DNA of 64,000 nt, from contig NZ_AP021874.1 of NCBI RefSeq assembly GCF_009688945.1, positions 1,736,001-1,800,000 on the forward strand, written 5' to 3'. Positions 26,190-35,536 of this stretch are shown in pieces. The stretch comes from Desulfosarcina alkanivorans (GTDB lineage Bacteria > Desulfobacterota > Desulfobacteria > Desulfobacterales > Desulfosarcinaceae). Made by a program: the position numbers and the translations under genes. The first letter of the stretch is position 1. Every line of letters begins with the position of its first letter. The notes under the pieces are model-generated. The model ran no database searches. It was not told the origin of the DNA and saw only the letters and a list, made by a program, of their open reading frames with translations.

Positions 26190-27569
26190 CTATAACAGCT
26201 CATAATTCTCCAGTTTGTTGTACAACGTCCGCCGGCTGATACCCAATATGGAGGCTGTCCGCTGGCGGTTGTTTTGGGTCCACTTCAAGGTGCGGACGAT
26301 GATCATCCGCTCAGCTTCCTTGAGGGTGCACCCCAGGGGCAGCTTGATTTCCGCGGGCCGTTTGTGGGCCGTTTGCAGTCTCTCCGGCAGATGAGCGGGA
26401 AGGAGGATGCCGCCGGTACAGTTCAGCACGGCGCGATGGATCACATTCTTGATCTCCCTGACGTTGCCCGGCCATTTGTAGGATTCCAGGGCCGTGATGC
26501 ACTCCGGTGAGATACCGACGATATCCCGCTGGTAGTCGTCGCTGAATTGTTTCAGAAAGTGGTTGACCAACAGGACGATATCGCCTTCGCGCTGTCTCAC
26601 GGGAGGCAGGACGATCTGGAAGATGTCCAGGCGGAAAAACAGATCCTCTCGGAACCGGCCCTGATCCACGGCCTCGGACAGGTCTTCGTTGGTCGCCACC
26701 ACGATCCTGGCATTGACTGAAATCGTTCGGGTCCCGCCGATACGCTCCAATTGCCGCGTTTCCAGAAGCCGCAGCAGACTGATTTGTACCTTTTCGTCGA
26801 TCGTGCCGATTTCATCCAGAAAAATGGTCCCCCCTTCGGCCTTTTCAAAGAGCCCGCGGTGACTGCGGGTGGCACCGGTGAAGGCGCCCTTCTCATAACC
26901 GAACAACTCACCGGCAACCAGTTCCGGAGGGAGCGCCCCCAGGTGGATCGGGTGGAAGGCCTTTTTGCTGCGTGCGCTCTGGTGGTGAATCGCCCGCGCC
27001 ACCAGATCCTTGCCCGTGCCGGTCTCCCCGGTGAGCAGGACGGGCATGTCCGTACTGGCTGCCTGGCGAACCTGGCGATAAACGTCGATCATTTTTTTGG
27101 AACCGCCGACCATGCTCTCAAAGGTGGTTTTGCGGGCTTCTGATTTCAGCAGCAGGTTGGGCGTGTACTGGGGCTGGTGAAGCAGTGCGGCGTCGATGAG
27201 CATCTGCAGTTCGGTGTCCGCGATGGGCAGTTTGGCGTACTGGTAGGAGCCGCGTTTCAACGCCGAAAAGACCAGCGACATATCCTTGGACGATGCCAGA
27301 AACAGAATTTGGGTCGCTGCGCTCTTTTCAGAAATGATATCCAGCAGCGCCATCCCACGAATGCGTCCGAAGCGGGCCACGGAGCCGGTGAGAATGAGGA
27401 TGTCGATCTCATGCTCTTCAAAATGCTCGAATCCCTGTTCGATGGTTTTGGCGGCCCGGATGGTGAATTTGCGCTCGCTGCAGATTCGCCGGAGCTGGCG
27501 GATCAAGTCGACCCCGTGTTCGATGACCAGGATGGTCGATTTCTTTTTTTTGGACTTGGTGTCCGTCAT
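26190..27569 (-). CDS. Sigma54-dependent response regulator (NtrC family)
   Basis: The 459-residue protein has a receiver-like N-terminal domain (STILVIEHGVDLIRQLRRI; IDILILTGSVARFG, where the usual phospho-Asp is replaced by Thr-Gly), an AAA+ domain with Walker A GETGTGKD, an intact GAFTGA loop and GGTIFLDEIG, and a Fis-type helix-turn-helix (NRQRTASILGISRRTLYNKL). The degenerate receiver suggests control other than phosphorylation. It is divergent from the methyl-cycle operon, whose promoter looks sigma54-dependent, so it is the probable activator. Confidence 0.92.
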   Translation of the reverse strand: MTDTKSKKKKSTILVIEHGVDLIRQLRRICSERKFTIRAAKTIEQGFEHFEEHEIDILILTGSVARFGRIRGMALLDIISEKSAATQILFLASSKDMSLVFSALKRGSYQYAKLPIADTELQMLIDAALLHQPQYTPNLLLKSEARKTTFESMVGGSKKMIDVYRQVRQAASTDMPVLLTGETGTGKDLVARAIHHQSARSKKAFHPIHLGALPPELVAGELFGYEKGAFTGATRSHRGLFEKAEGGTIFLDEIGTIDEKVQISLLRLLETRQLERIGGTRTISVNARIVVATNEDLSEAVDQGRFREDLFFRLDIFQIVLPPVRQREGDIVLLVNHFLKQFSDDYQRDIVGISPECITALESYKWPGNVREIKNVIHRAVLNCTGGILLPAHLPERLQTAHKRPAEIKLPLGCTLKEAERMIIVRTLKWTQNNRQRTASILGISRRTLYNKLENYELL

Positions 27570-27816
27570 GTTGAAAAGCCGTCAAAACGCAATGTTATCA
27601 GGGCGATCCCTGGTTGTTCCGTCGTTCCTGGACAATGAGCCCAGAGTATAATCGTTCTCTTTATCGTGTATAAATATTTTACTGTCAAGCGGAAAGTGCC
27701 AAATGACCCTAACGGTGAATGATGTACCATTAATTGTATAATGATAGCGATAGATTCGGAATAATTTAAATGTACAATAAAAATCGACGATGGGTAGGAG
27801 CGTGTTAAGACTGTAT

Positions 27817-27946
27817 AATATGTTTACACATATATCTCTATTCCAGTGCGGTCTGTACAATATCTTTACGGCAGTTGCGGTGTGATGGCCACAGGGTGAG
27901 AATCCATTGCCGGAAGAATGAGCATAAAACAATATGTTTACATATA
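27817..27946. promoter_or_regulatory. Two palindromic sites, candidate upstream activator sites
   Basis: ATATGTTTACACATAT (about 27818-27833) and ATATGTTTACATAT (about 27932-27945) share ATATGTTTACA and have the same half-sites, ATATGT and ACATAT, around 4 and 2 bp. They lie upstream of the -24/-12 promoter at 27970. The whole gap 27570-28076 is AT-rich. Confidence 0.5.
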
Positions 27947-27969
27947 GTTATGCCTACTTCTCAATTGGT

Positions 27970-27985
27970 TGGCATGTATCTTGTT
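27970..27985 (+). promoter_or_regulatory. Sigma54-type promoter of the methyl-cycle operon
   Basis: TGGCATGTATCTTGTT matches the -24/-12 consensus with GG and GT 10 nt apart (GT instead of GC at -12, a tolerated change). It is about 90 nt before the methyltransferase gene and beside a sigma54 activator gene. Confidence 0.65.
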
Positions 27986-28076
27986 ACTACAAGTAGGCTG
28001 CTGCCGTACGCGGCCTGCTGGTGGGTGCAGGCCATATGAACACGGCCAACCGATCCCACGTATGGAGGAGACAAGA

Positions 28077-28820
28077 ATGGGTGCCTGCAGTTTACAGGTG
28101 GAGTATCCCGGCAGGGAATGCATGCTCGAACAAAACGAGGAGTTTTTTCATTTGGTAACCGACGACGGCCCGGAGCGGATTCGCATACACGAGTATGACC
28201 GCGTATACGACGTGCCGGGCCTCTACGAGGAGGTCGTTTACAATCGGTTGCAGTGTGACTCCCCGCATGTGATCACCGGTTTGCTGAAGGACGCCATTCA
28301 GCGGCACGGGGATATGAAGACCCCGTTGAGAGTGCTGGACTTCGGCGCGGGCAACGGCATCGTCGGAGAATGTCTGCAGGATGCTGTCGAGACCGAAGCG
28401 ATTGTCGGCATCGACATCATCGACCAAGCAAAAACCGCCGTCCATCGTGATCGGCCGGATATTTACGACGACTATTACGTCATGGATCTCAGTGAAGTTG
28501 ATGAAGGAGACCAACAGAAGCTGGACCGATGGAACTTCAATGCACTGGTTACCGTTGCCTCATTGGGCTTCGGCGACATTCCCACCCGGGCGTTTGTCAA
28601 CGCCTTCAATCTCATCGAAAACCGCAGCTGGATCGTGTTCAACATCAAAGACCGCTTCTTCAGCGAAGACGACGACACCGGCTACAATAAAATTCTGCAG
28701 CAAATGATCGGCAACAGCTTGAAGGTGTATAAAAAACACCATTACTGCCATCGGCTCTCCATGGCCGGCGAACCGCTGCATTACTACGCCATCGTCGGCC
28801 GCAAGGAAAACGACTTCTGA
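28077..28820 (+). CDS. SAM-dependent methyltransferase, class I
   Basis: The 247-residue product carries the Rossmann motif I LRVLDFGAGNGIVGECL (about 86-102), an acidic residue after strand 2 (IVGIDIID) and LVTVASLGFGDIP. Its substrate is unknown. The start ATG follows GGAGGAGACAAGA. It is the first gene of a run with S-adenosylmethionine synthetase, S-adenosylhomocysteine hydrolase and an MttB protein, which together make, use and recycle SAM, so this is probably a high-flux methylation such as osmolyte or small-molecule synthesis (inference). Confidence 0.85.
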   Translation: MGACSLQVEYPGRECMLEQNEEFFHLVTDDGPERIRIHEYDRVYDVPGLYEEVVYNRLQCDSPHVITGLLKDAIQRHGDMKTPLRVLDFGAGNGIVGECLQDAVETEAIVGIDIIDQAKTAVHRDRPDIYDDYYVMDLSEVDEGDQQKLDRWNFNALVTVASLGFGDIPTRAFVNAFNLIENRSWIVFNIKDRFFSEDDDTGYNKILQQMIGNSLKVYKKHHYCHRLSMAGEPLHYYAIVGRKENDF

Positions 28821-29063
28821 CACGCCCGCGACATTCCGCCATCCGGTGGCCTGCAGCGGCCCGCCGGCAGCGGCGGACACGCGCTCTCCCCCCGTGGAAG
28901 ACCTTCAACACACGCACGGCCATACCCTCGGCAGATCGGCAAGCGGTATGAAACGATTGTCGATCGGGTGGGTTGCATGAGGCAAAAACAAGGTGCTGCC
29001 GATCAGGGCCAAGGATAAAGGGCCCCTGGTTGCACTCAACGCAATTTATGGAAAGGATCGTCA
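28821..29063. other. Gap inside the methyl-cycle operon
   Basis: The 243 nt before metK contain an imperfect hairpin near 29016-29033 (CAGGGCC...GGGCCCCTG). I looked for SAM or SAH riboswitch motifs and could not match any. Confidence 0.3.
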
Positions 29064-30263
29064 ATGAGCAAAATCAACACCGCACATGTGTTCACGTCCG
29101 AATCCGTTGGCAAGGGCCATCCTGACAAATTGTGCGACCAGATATCCGATGCTGTCCTGGATGCCTGCCTGGACATCGATCCCCACAGCCGTGTGGCCTG
29201 TGAAACCATGGCTGGTTTAAACATGGTGGTCAATGTGGGCGAGATCTCCTGCAATAATTTCGAAACCATCGATACGGAAAAAATTGCACGCAACACGGTC
29301 AAAGAAATTGGCTATGATTGCGCGGAACTTCGGTTCTGCCACGATTCGTTCGAATATCTGTCACGTATTCATGGACAGTCGCCGGACATTTCCCAGGGAG
29401 TCAATGCCGGCGAAGGATTGTACGCGGAACAGGGGGCCGGCGACCAGGGCATGATGTTCGGGTACGCCACCAACGAGACGCCGGAGATGTTGCCGGTGCC
29501 CATCGCCTTTAGCCACCGTCTGTTGAAACGCTTCGAACAACTGCGCAGGGACAAAATCATCGACTATCTTCAGCCGGATGCCAAAGCCCAGGTGTCGGTG
29601 CACTATGACGGCGGCAAACCTCGCCGGATCACATCGGTGGTCGTCTCACACCAGACCGGCCACGTCTCCCTGGAGCGCATCCGCAAAGATGCCACTGACG
29701 TCATTCAGCAGGAGCTCGATCCTTCCGGCCTGCTGGACGATGACACCGTCTATTACATCAATCCTACGGGCAGCTTCATTCTCGGTGGTCCCTTTGCGGA
29801 TGCCGGCTTGACCGGACGCAAAATCATCGTGGACACCTACGGGGGCGTCGGTAGCCACGGCGGCGGTGCCTTTTCGGGTAAAGACCCCTCCAAAGTGGAC
29901 CGGTCGGCCGCTTATTTTGCCCGCTATGCCGCCAAGAATATCGTGGCCGCCGGCCTGTCGGACAAGTGCGAGATTCAGGTGGCCTATGCCATCGGCGTGG
30001 CCAAGCCGCTGTCCATCAACGTCGACACATACGGCACCGGCCGCGTGGACGAACAGTCGATCCAAGGGGTTCTGGAAGACGGCGACCTGTTCGACTTCCG
30101 GCCGGCCGCAATTATCGACCAACTTCAACTGCTCACCCCGAACGGGTGGAATTATGAACAGACTGCCTCATATGGCCATTTCGGCCGTGAACGGTTTCCC
30201 TGGGAGAAAACGGACAAGGCCCATACGCTCAAGCAGGTGTTCAGCAAAACCAAAGCAGCCTGA
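29064..30263 (+). CDS. metK: S-adenosylmethionine synthetase
   Basis: This is a full-length MetK of 399 residues: FTSESVGKGHPDKLCDQISDAVLDA with the ATP-binding GHPDK, the signature GAGDQGMMFGYA, and the P-loop-like GGGAFSGKDPSKVDRSAAY. It makes SAM from methionine and ATP in the cytoplasm. GGAAAGGATCGTC precedes the ATG. The neighbouring ahcY suggests a complete local SAM cycle. Whether the genome has another metK cannot be seen from here. Confidence 0.97.
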   Translation: MSKINTAHVFTSESVGKGHPDKLCDQISDAVLDACLDIDPHSRVACETMAGLNMVVNVGEISCNNFETIDTEKIARNTVKEIGYDCAELRFCHDSFEYLSRIHGQSPDISQGVNAGEGLYAEQGAGDQGMMFGYATNETPEMLPVPIAFSHRLLKRFEQLRRDKIIDYLQPDAKAQVSVHYDGGKPRRITSVVVSHQTGHVSLERIRKDATDVIQQELDPSGLLDDDTVYYINPTGSFILGGPFADAGLTGRKIIVDTYGGVGSHGGGAFSGKDPSKVDRSAAYFARYAAKNIVAAGLSDKCEIQVAYAIGVAKPLSINVDTYGTGRVDEQSIQGVLEDGDLFDFRPAAIIDQLQLLTPNGWNYEQTASYGHFGRERFPWEKTDKAHTLKQVFSKTKAA

Positions 30264-30296
30264 CTGAAACCGCAGAAAACCAAGGAACGATTCTCC

Positions 30297-31733
30297 ATGC
30301 AATTAGCAAAAAGTAATGATCACGATGAACACAGTGACCTGGATTACCGGGTGAGTGATATCCAATCGGCCGGATTTGGCCGCCGGGAAATCGAGATTGC
30401 CGAGAACGAGATGCCGGGCTTGATGGCCATCAGAGAGAAATACGGGTCGTCAAAACCCCTCGACGGTGCGCGCATCAGCGGCAGCCTTCACATGACCATC
30501 CAAACGGCTGTGCTGATGGAAACCCTCGGTGAATTGGGCGCCCGAATCCGGTGGGCGTCCTGCAACATTTTCTCCACCCAGGATCATGCCGCAGCAGCCA
30601 TGGCCGCCGCGGGCCATGCCGTATTCGCCTGGAAGGGAGAGACCCTGGAAGAGTATTGGGAATGCACCCTGCAGGCATTGACCTGGCCGGGCCAGCAGGG
30701 TCCGCAGCTCATCGTGGACGATGGCGGGGATGCCACGTTGATGATTCACCGCGGATACCAGGCGGAGGAGGATCCCTCGATACTCGACGCACCCACCGGC
30801 AGCAAGGAGCTCCGGATCATCAATGCCGTCCTGAAGAAAAGACTGGCCGAGGACGATCGCTTCTGGCACCGGGTCGTGGCCGACTGTAATGGGGTATCCG
30901 AAGAGACCACCACCGGCGTCCAACGCTTGCACCAGATGGAAGCCACAGGCGACCTGCTCTTACCGGCCATCAACGTCAACGACTCGGTCACCAAAAGTAA
31001 ATTCGACAATATTTACGGTTGCCGCGAATCATTGGTGGATGGCATCAAGCGGGCCACCGATGTGATGGTGGCTGGCAAGACCGCCGTCGTCTGCGGCTAC
31101 GGGGACGTTGGCAAGGGTTGTGCCGAAGCCTTCGCCGCCCATCGGGCGCGGGTGATGGTCACCGAAATCGATCCCATCTGCGCCCTGCAGGCCTACATGG
31201 CCGGCTACCCGGTGGTGGACGTGGAGCAGGCCCTGTCTCAAGGGGATATTTTCGTTACGGCCACCGGCAACTGCGACGTCATCACCGCTGACCACATGGC
31301 CGGCATGAAGGACCAGGCCATTGTCTGCAACATCGGTCATTTCGACAATGAGATCCAGGTGGATGCGCTCAATGCCGTGCCCGGTGTGCAGCGCGTTCCC
31401 ATCAAACCACAGGTGGATAAGTACCTGTTTCCCGACGGTCACGCCATATACCTGTTGGCCGAGGGGCGCCTGGTCAACCTGGGCTGCGCCACCGGGCATC
31501 CCAGTTTCGTCATGTCCAACTCCTTTACCAACCAGGTGCTGGCCCAGATGGATCTGTGGCAGTACAACCATGATGCCGGCGTCCGGCGATTGTCCAAGGA
31601 ACTGGACGAAGAAGTGGCCCGTTTGCACGTGGAAAAACTGGGCGGGACGCTCACCCGCCTGAGCGACAGGCAGGCCGCCTATATCAATGTAAAACCGGCC
31701 GGACCGTTTAAGACTGAGCACTATCGCTACTAG
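30297..31733 (+). CDS. ahcY: S-adenosylhomocysteine hydrolase
   Basis: The 478-residue protein has [69 protein letters not shown] and the NAD-binding [12 protein letters not shown], and ends with KTEHYRY, all typical of AhcY. It splits S-adenosylhomocysteine to adenosine and homocysteine, relieving inhibition of methyltransferases. It lies 33 nt after metK in the same transcript. Confidence 0.97.
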   Translation: MQLAKSNDHDEHSDLDYRVSDIQSAGFGRREIEIAENEMPGLMAIREKYGSSKPLDGARISGSLHMTIQTAVLMETLGELGARIRWASCNIFSTQDHAAAAMAAAGHAVFAWKGETLEEYWECTLQALTWPGQQGPQLIVDDGGDATLMIHRGYQAEEDPSILDAPTGSKELRIINAVLKKRLAEDDRFWHRVVADCNGVSEETTTGVQRLHQMEATGDLLLPAINVNDSVTKSKFDNIYGCRESLVDGIKRATDVMVAGKTAVVCGYGDVGKGCAEAFAAHRARVMVTEIDPICALQAYMAGYPVVDVEQALSQGDIFVTATGNCDVITADHMAGMKDQAIVCNIGHFDNEIQVDALNAVPGVQRVPIKPQVDKYLFPDGHAIYLLAEGRLVNLGCATGHPSFVMSNSFTNQVLAQMDLWQYNHDAGVRRLSKELDEEVARLHVEKLGGTLTRLSDRQAAYINVKPAGPFKTEHYRY

Positions 31734-31851
31734 CTGTAAAGGCACAGGTGGCGTGCATGCGAATTACCAGGCTGTGCAGGCCGACGCCCACCCCGGAATG
31801 CTGACATCTGATCGGCGTGGCTGGAACTCAAAGGACAGGCAGGAGGTTGAT

Positions 31852-33318
31852 ATGCAACAACCGGAGATCAATACGTTTCGACCGCGGATGCGGGTATTAA
31901 ACGAGGAGCAGGCTTGGGCCATCCACCATGCGGCTCTGGAAATATTGGAAAAAACCGGCTTTGTAATGGAGCATCCCCAGGTTAAGCGTATGCTCCTGAA
32001 TGCCGGCTGCCGCCTGGACGAGGAGGCGCGGTTGCTGATGCCAGCACGATTGGTCGAAGATGCGCTAAAATCCGCCCCGCGTCAGATCACCCTGTACGAT
32101 CAGCAAGGCCGGCGGGCCATGCCTCTGGTCAATGGAAACTTCTACTTCGGTACCGGTTCGGATACGATTTTTACCATTGATTTGGAGACGGGAGAGCGGC
32201 GCCGCACCGTACTGCAGGACACGGCCAATTTCGCCCGTCTGGTGGACGGTCTCGACAACATGGATTTCTCCATGTCCATGGGCAACCCTGCCGATGCACC
32301 CATCGAGGAAATCTACGTCCATGTGTTCGCCGAAATGGTAAAAAGCAGCACCAAGCCCATCTGTTTCATCGCTGACAGTGGCAAAGATATCACCAAAATT
32401 TACGATATCGCCTGCCTGGTGGCCGGCGGGGAAGAGGCCTTGGCCCAACGGCCGTTCATTCTCAACTATTCGGAGGCCATCAGCCCGCTGCGGTTCCCTG
32501 AGAACGTCATGGAAAAGCTGGTGTTCTGCGCCCGCAAGCAAATCCCCATTTGCCTGCCCTCGGGCTGCAATGCCGGCGGCGGCGGACCGGTAACCCTGGC
32601 CGGGGCCATGGCGCTGGGCATCGCCGAAAACCTGGTGGGACTCACCATTCATCAATTGACCAATCGGGGGGCGCCCTTTTTGTTCGCGCCAAATGTCAGC
32701 GTTCTGGACATGCGCCACACGGTCATTTCTTACGGATGCACGGAATGGAGCCTGACCCAGGCCGCCCTGGCCGATATGCGCGACATGATCTATCACCTTC
32801 CCATCTGGGCGTTCGCCGGTGCGACGGACGCAAAAACCGTGGACGCCCAGGCCGGTGCAGAAGGCATGCTGTCGATCATTACGTCCATGCTTTCGCGCTG
32901 CAATTTCATTCACGATGTCGGCTACATCGAATCGGGACACACGTCTTCATTGGAGATGTTGACCTTGGCAGATGAATTGGTTGCCATGAGCCGTTATTTT
33001 ATCGATGGGTTGCGGATTGACGACGATACGCTGGCACTCGACGTGATTGACCGTGTGGCCAGAGGTGGCAGCAGTGGGGCGATCTTCCTCAACGACAAAC
33101 ACACGTTCAGCAATTTTAAGACAGCCCTTTTCCACCCCGAGTTGTGCGACCGCAGCCGTTTTGAACACTGGGAAGCCAATGGCTCGAAACAGATGCGGCA
33201 GCATTGCAACCAAAAGGCGCGTCGTATCATATCCGATCACCAGGTAATCCCTAAATCTGAGGCCGTCCTCAACGGTATTGATGTGATCCTCGGATACCAA
33301 ATGGAATTACGTAATTAA
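31852..33318 (+). CDS. MttB-superfamily (trimethylamine methyltransferase-like) protein, non-pyrrolysine
   Basis: The 488-residue protein fits the MttB superfamily in length and motifs (EILEKTGFVMEHPQVKRML; FYFGTGSD; LPSGCNAGGGGPVTLAGAMALG; GCTEWSLTQAALADMRDMIYHLP). There is no in-frame TAG, so it is one of the non-pyrrolysine members, which demethylate quaternary amines such as glycine betaine or carnitine onto a corrinoid protein. No corrinoid protein gene is in the window. The ATG at 31852 follows AGGAGGTTGAT. In the SAM-cycle operon it may supply methyl groups or act on the product of the methyltransferase. Confidence 0.9.
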   Translation: MQQPEINTFRPRMRVLNEEQAWAIHHAALEILEKTGFVMEHPQVKRMLLNAGCRLDEEARLLMPARLVEDALKSAPRQITLYDQQGRRAMPLVNGNFYFGTGSDTIFTIDLETGERRRTVLQDTANFARLVDGLDNMDFSMSMGNPADAPIEEIYVHVFAEMVKSSTKPICFIADSGKDITKIYDIACLVAGGEEALAQRPFILNYSEAISPLRFPENVMEKLVFCARKQIPICLPSGCNAGGGGPVTLAGAMALGIAENLVGLTIHQLTNRGAPFLFAPNVSVLDMRHTVISYGCTEWSLTQAALADMRDMIYHLPIWAFAGATDAKTVDAQAGAEGMLSIITSMLSRCNFIHDVGYIESGHTSSLEMLTLADELVAMSRYFIDGLRIDDDTLALDVIDRVARGGSSGAIFLNDKHTFSNFKTALFHPELCDRSRFEHWEANGSKQMRQHCNQKARRIISDHQVIPKSEAVLNGIDVILGYQMELRN

Positions 33319-33394
33319 GGGAGCTTAATTTTGGACTGTTCCGGTAAATTTCGTGACCCATGATCCCAGCGTCCACGGTACAGGCACCGTTACA

Positions 33395-33425
33395 AAACAG
33401 GCGTGGTAAGTCCTGTTTCATTTTT
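33395..33425 (+). terminator. Intrinsic terminator of the methyl-cycle operon
   Basis: AAACAGG and CCTGTTT form a 7-bp stem around a 10-nt loop, followed by CATTTTT, about 75 nt after the MttB stop. Confidence 0.65.
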
Positions 33426-33451
33426 AACGCAAAAATCAAAAATCGGATAAT

Positions 33452-33757
33452 TTATATTTCATTAGGGATCATAATAAACTTATAGACCGTGTATTCCGTC
33501 GTGACGCCTGGAATGGAATCAATATTGGCCTGTATCGCCTTTCTTTCCTCGCTTTCAAACCAGCCCTGCCAGTCTTCTAATGAAAACCAATAACTTATGG
33601 CGGCAATTTCATTTTTGTCGCCTATTGATTGCAGATATTCCCCTGAAATATAGCCCGGCTGTTGTGAAACTCTGCGTCTAATTTCTCTGATGCTACGAAA
33701 AAGTTCGGGTTCTTTGTCCTTCGGACACGTCCGTCTAATCAAAACTTTTATAGCCAT
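33452..33757 (-). CDS. Antibiotic-biosynthesis-monooxygenase (ABM) domain protein
   Basis: The 101-residue product follows the ABM ferredoxin-like fold: MAIKVLIRRTCPKDKEPELFRSIREI, QQPGYISGEYLQSI and ISYWFSLEDWQGWFESEERKAIQ. Members are small dimeric proteins with monooxygenase, heme-degrading or unknown roles. AAAGGAGATTATAAAT lies before the ATG. It converges on the methyl-cycle terminator and stands alone. Confidence 0.8.
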   Translation of the reverse strand: MAIKVLIRRTCPKDKEPELFRSIREIRRRVSQQPGYISGEYLQSIGDKNEIAAISYWFSLEDWQGWFESEERKAIQANIDSIPGVTTEYTVYKFIMIPNEI

Positions 33758-33955
33758 ATTTATAATCTCCTTTCACGGCTTAATCTGCGGTGGGATATTT
33801 AAAACCTGACCAAATTGATAGAATCGTTCCTACACGAAACTGGCCAACGCCTTCATTTCGATGGAACAGCAGTGGTCCTATTCTCTATCATTTCAATTCA
33901 AATAGAAAACAATCGTCTTTCCATCGTCACTTTTCTTTATGATGCCAACGCTTAT

Positions 33956-34311
33956 TCATCGAGCAGCAACGTTTACACCGTCACCATAGATACAATTATC
34001 CTTGTGAATAATGTCGCCCACGTTGATTCCAATACGGAAAACCATCCGTCGATTATCGGGGAGTTTGCTGTTTTCGATTTCCAGGATGCGCTGAATATCG
34101 ATGGCGCCATTTACGGCATTCAGTGCACTACCAAACTCGGCCAGGATGTTGTCGCCAGGCGTATCGACGACCCGCCCATGGTGTTTCTGGATCAACGCTG
34201 AAATGATTTTGCGATAGGCAGTGATGGTATTGACGGTGGATTCGTCATCATCCCCCATAAGCTTGCTGTAACCTTTGACATCCGCACTGAAGGATCGCCG
34301 TCAATTTGCGA
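33956..34311 (-). pseudogene. Relic of a class III adenylate/guanylate cyclase
   Basis: The minus strand reads DVKGYSKLMGDDDESTVNTITAYR, HGRVVDTPGDNILAEFGSALNAVNGA and VFRIGINVGDIIHKDNCIYGDGVNVAAR, the first half of a class III cyclase catalytic domain. It stops right there with TGA. Upstream, the expected RKLTAIL is in another frame, so a frameshift is present too. The rest of 33758-34572 has no intact gene. Confidence 0.75.
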
Positions 34312-34572
34312 TGGGTTGCATTTTCACCCATGGGATTCTCCCGGAGTTGTCGCAGGGTGCATCGTCAAATATGCAAGATATCGGGATGGATTTTGCGAAA
34401 AGCGCTTTGCGATATAATTATGAAGGATTAAAACAAGGAAGGAGGAACAATGAACGATTCCCGATAACAATAAATAGAATGGATTGTATTAAATGGTCAA
34501 GTGACGATCGGCATTAATAGACTGGCCGGGGAATGCCAGCATGCCGGATGGCTTTAAAAAGTGGTATTGTTT

Positions 34573-34818
34573 TTAGGATTTCTCGATATTAACCTCTCGA
34601 TACGCCCGGAAATTTCCTCTTTCAGAACACTGGGCATCGTAATACTTTTCACATTTAATATTTTTTGGGATCACATATCTTTCTTCATATTGCAGTTCGT
34701 ATACAAAGACAGCATCCACGGTTATGGTTGGACGAGGGATTAGCGCGTCGATGCATGAGCAACCTAAAAAGGTGACGTGAAGGATGCCGATTATTAATAA
34801 TGATATGATCTTATTCAA
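34573..34818 (-). CDS. Small putative lipoprotein
   Basis: Starting at a TTG at 34818 preceded by GAGG, the frame gives 81 residues: a hydrophobic signal (IISLLIIGILHVTFLGC) ending in a lipobox-like FLGC, then a short exported domain with four further cysteines. There is no family I recognise. A longer TTG start at 34842 is possible. The start overlaps the TAA of an upstream open frame (EIVDSDLKIVEAEATDIE), hinting at coupling to a decayed gene. Confidence 0.45.
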   Translation of the reverse strand: MNKIISLLIIGILHVTFLGCSCIDALIPRPTITVDAVFVYELQYEERYVIPKNIKCEKYYDAQCSERGNFRAYREVNIEKS

Positions 34819-35022
34819 TATCAGTCGCCTCAGCTTCAACAATCTTTAGATCAGAATCCACGATTTCCCCTCGTTTTAAAGGACGAAGAACCATTGAAAT
34901 CATCTTAGCTGCGTGAACCTTGCCATACCTGCTGCCGAGATGGCGCACAGGTTTCGGGCCGGAACCACACGTCCCGATATATTGTAAAGGCCAAAAATCA
35001 GGAAAGGTCAGTGCATCATCGC

Positions 35023-35361
35023 TTACGCTGGCCGATCGACCAGACCCAGCTGATTAACGCCCCACATGTGCATCATTTCAAGAATCGGGTACGCACTGTT
35101 GCCCAGATCGGTCAGTGTGTATTCCACGCGGGGAGGTACTTCCGGGTAAACGGTTCTGAACAGCAAGCCATCCCGCTCCAGTTCTTTGAGTTGCTGGGTC
35201 AGCATCTTCTGGCTGACGCCGGGAACGATCCGTTCCAGCTCTTTGTACCGCTTGGTTCCATCATGAAGGTGCCACGGCATAAGGCATTTCCACTTACCGC
35301 TAAGCACATCCATTGAGACTTCCACCGGGCAGCGATATTTCCGACCATTCCATTCGATCAT
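35023..35361 (-). CDS. HxlR-family transcriptional regulator
   Basis: The 112-residue product is an HxlR-type winged helix (CPVEVSMDVLSGKWKCLMPWHL; YKELERIVPGVSQKMLTQQLKELERDGLLFRTVYPEVPPRVEYTLTDLG). Such dimers bind palindromes and respond to electrophiles, aldehydes or redox through the conserved N-terminal Cys. The ATG at 35361 follows GAAGGAGGGGCTGAA. It is divergent from a VOC/glyoxalase-fold gene with a perfect palindrome between them. Confidence 0.92.
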   Translation of the reverse strand: MIEWNGRKYRCPVEVSMDVLSGKWKCLMPWHLHDGTKRYKELERIVPGVSQKMLTQQLKELERDGLLFRTVYPEVPPRVEYTLTDLGNSAYPILEMMHMWGVNQLGLVDRPA

Positions 35362-35413
35362 TTCAGCCCCTCCTTCAAAAAAAAATCTTGGAAACCCTCG
35401 CCAACCGGCAATT

Positions 35414-35429
35414 CGAACCAATTGGTTCG
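35414..35429. promoter_or_regulatory. Palindromic operator between hxlR-type and VOC genes
   Basis: CGAACCAATTGGTTCG is a perfect 16-bp palindrome; a further half-site CGAACCAA lies at 35433-35440. It is placed where an HxlR dimer would control both divergent genes. Confidence 0.65.
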
Positions 35430-35536
35430 TGTCGAACCAAAAAGTGCCTTCTTGTGCTTCATTTTCAATGAGTTATATTGACACTGTAGCCGGGTACGAC
35501 ACCAACAATCAAACGATTTCACACAGGAGCGAAACA

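Noticed and set aside
28821..29063. SAM or SAH riboswitch before metK
   Set aside because: A hairpin is present but the conserved cores of known SAM/SAH riboswitches could not be matched.
31852..33318. Pyrrolysine in the MttB-type protein
   Set aside because: There is no in-frame TAG; the protein is one of the non-Pyl members.
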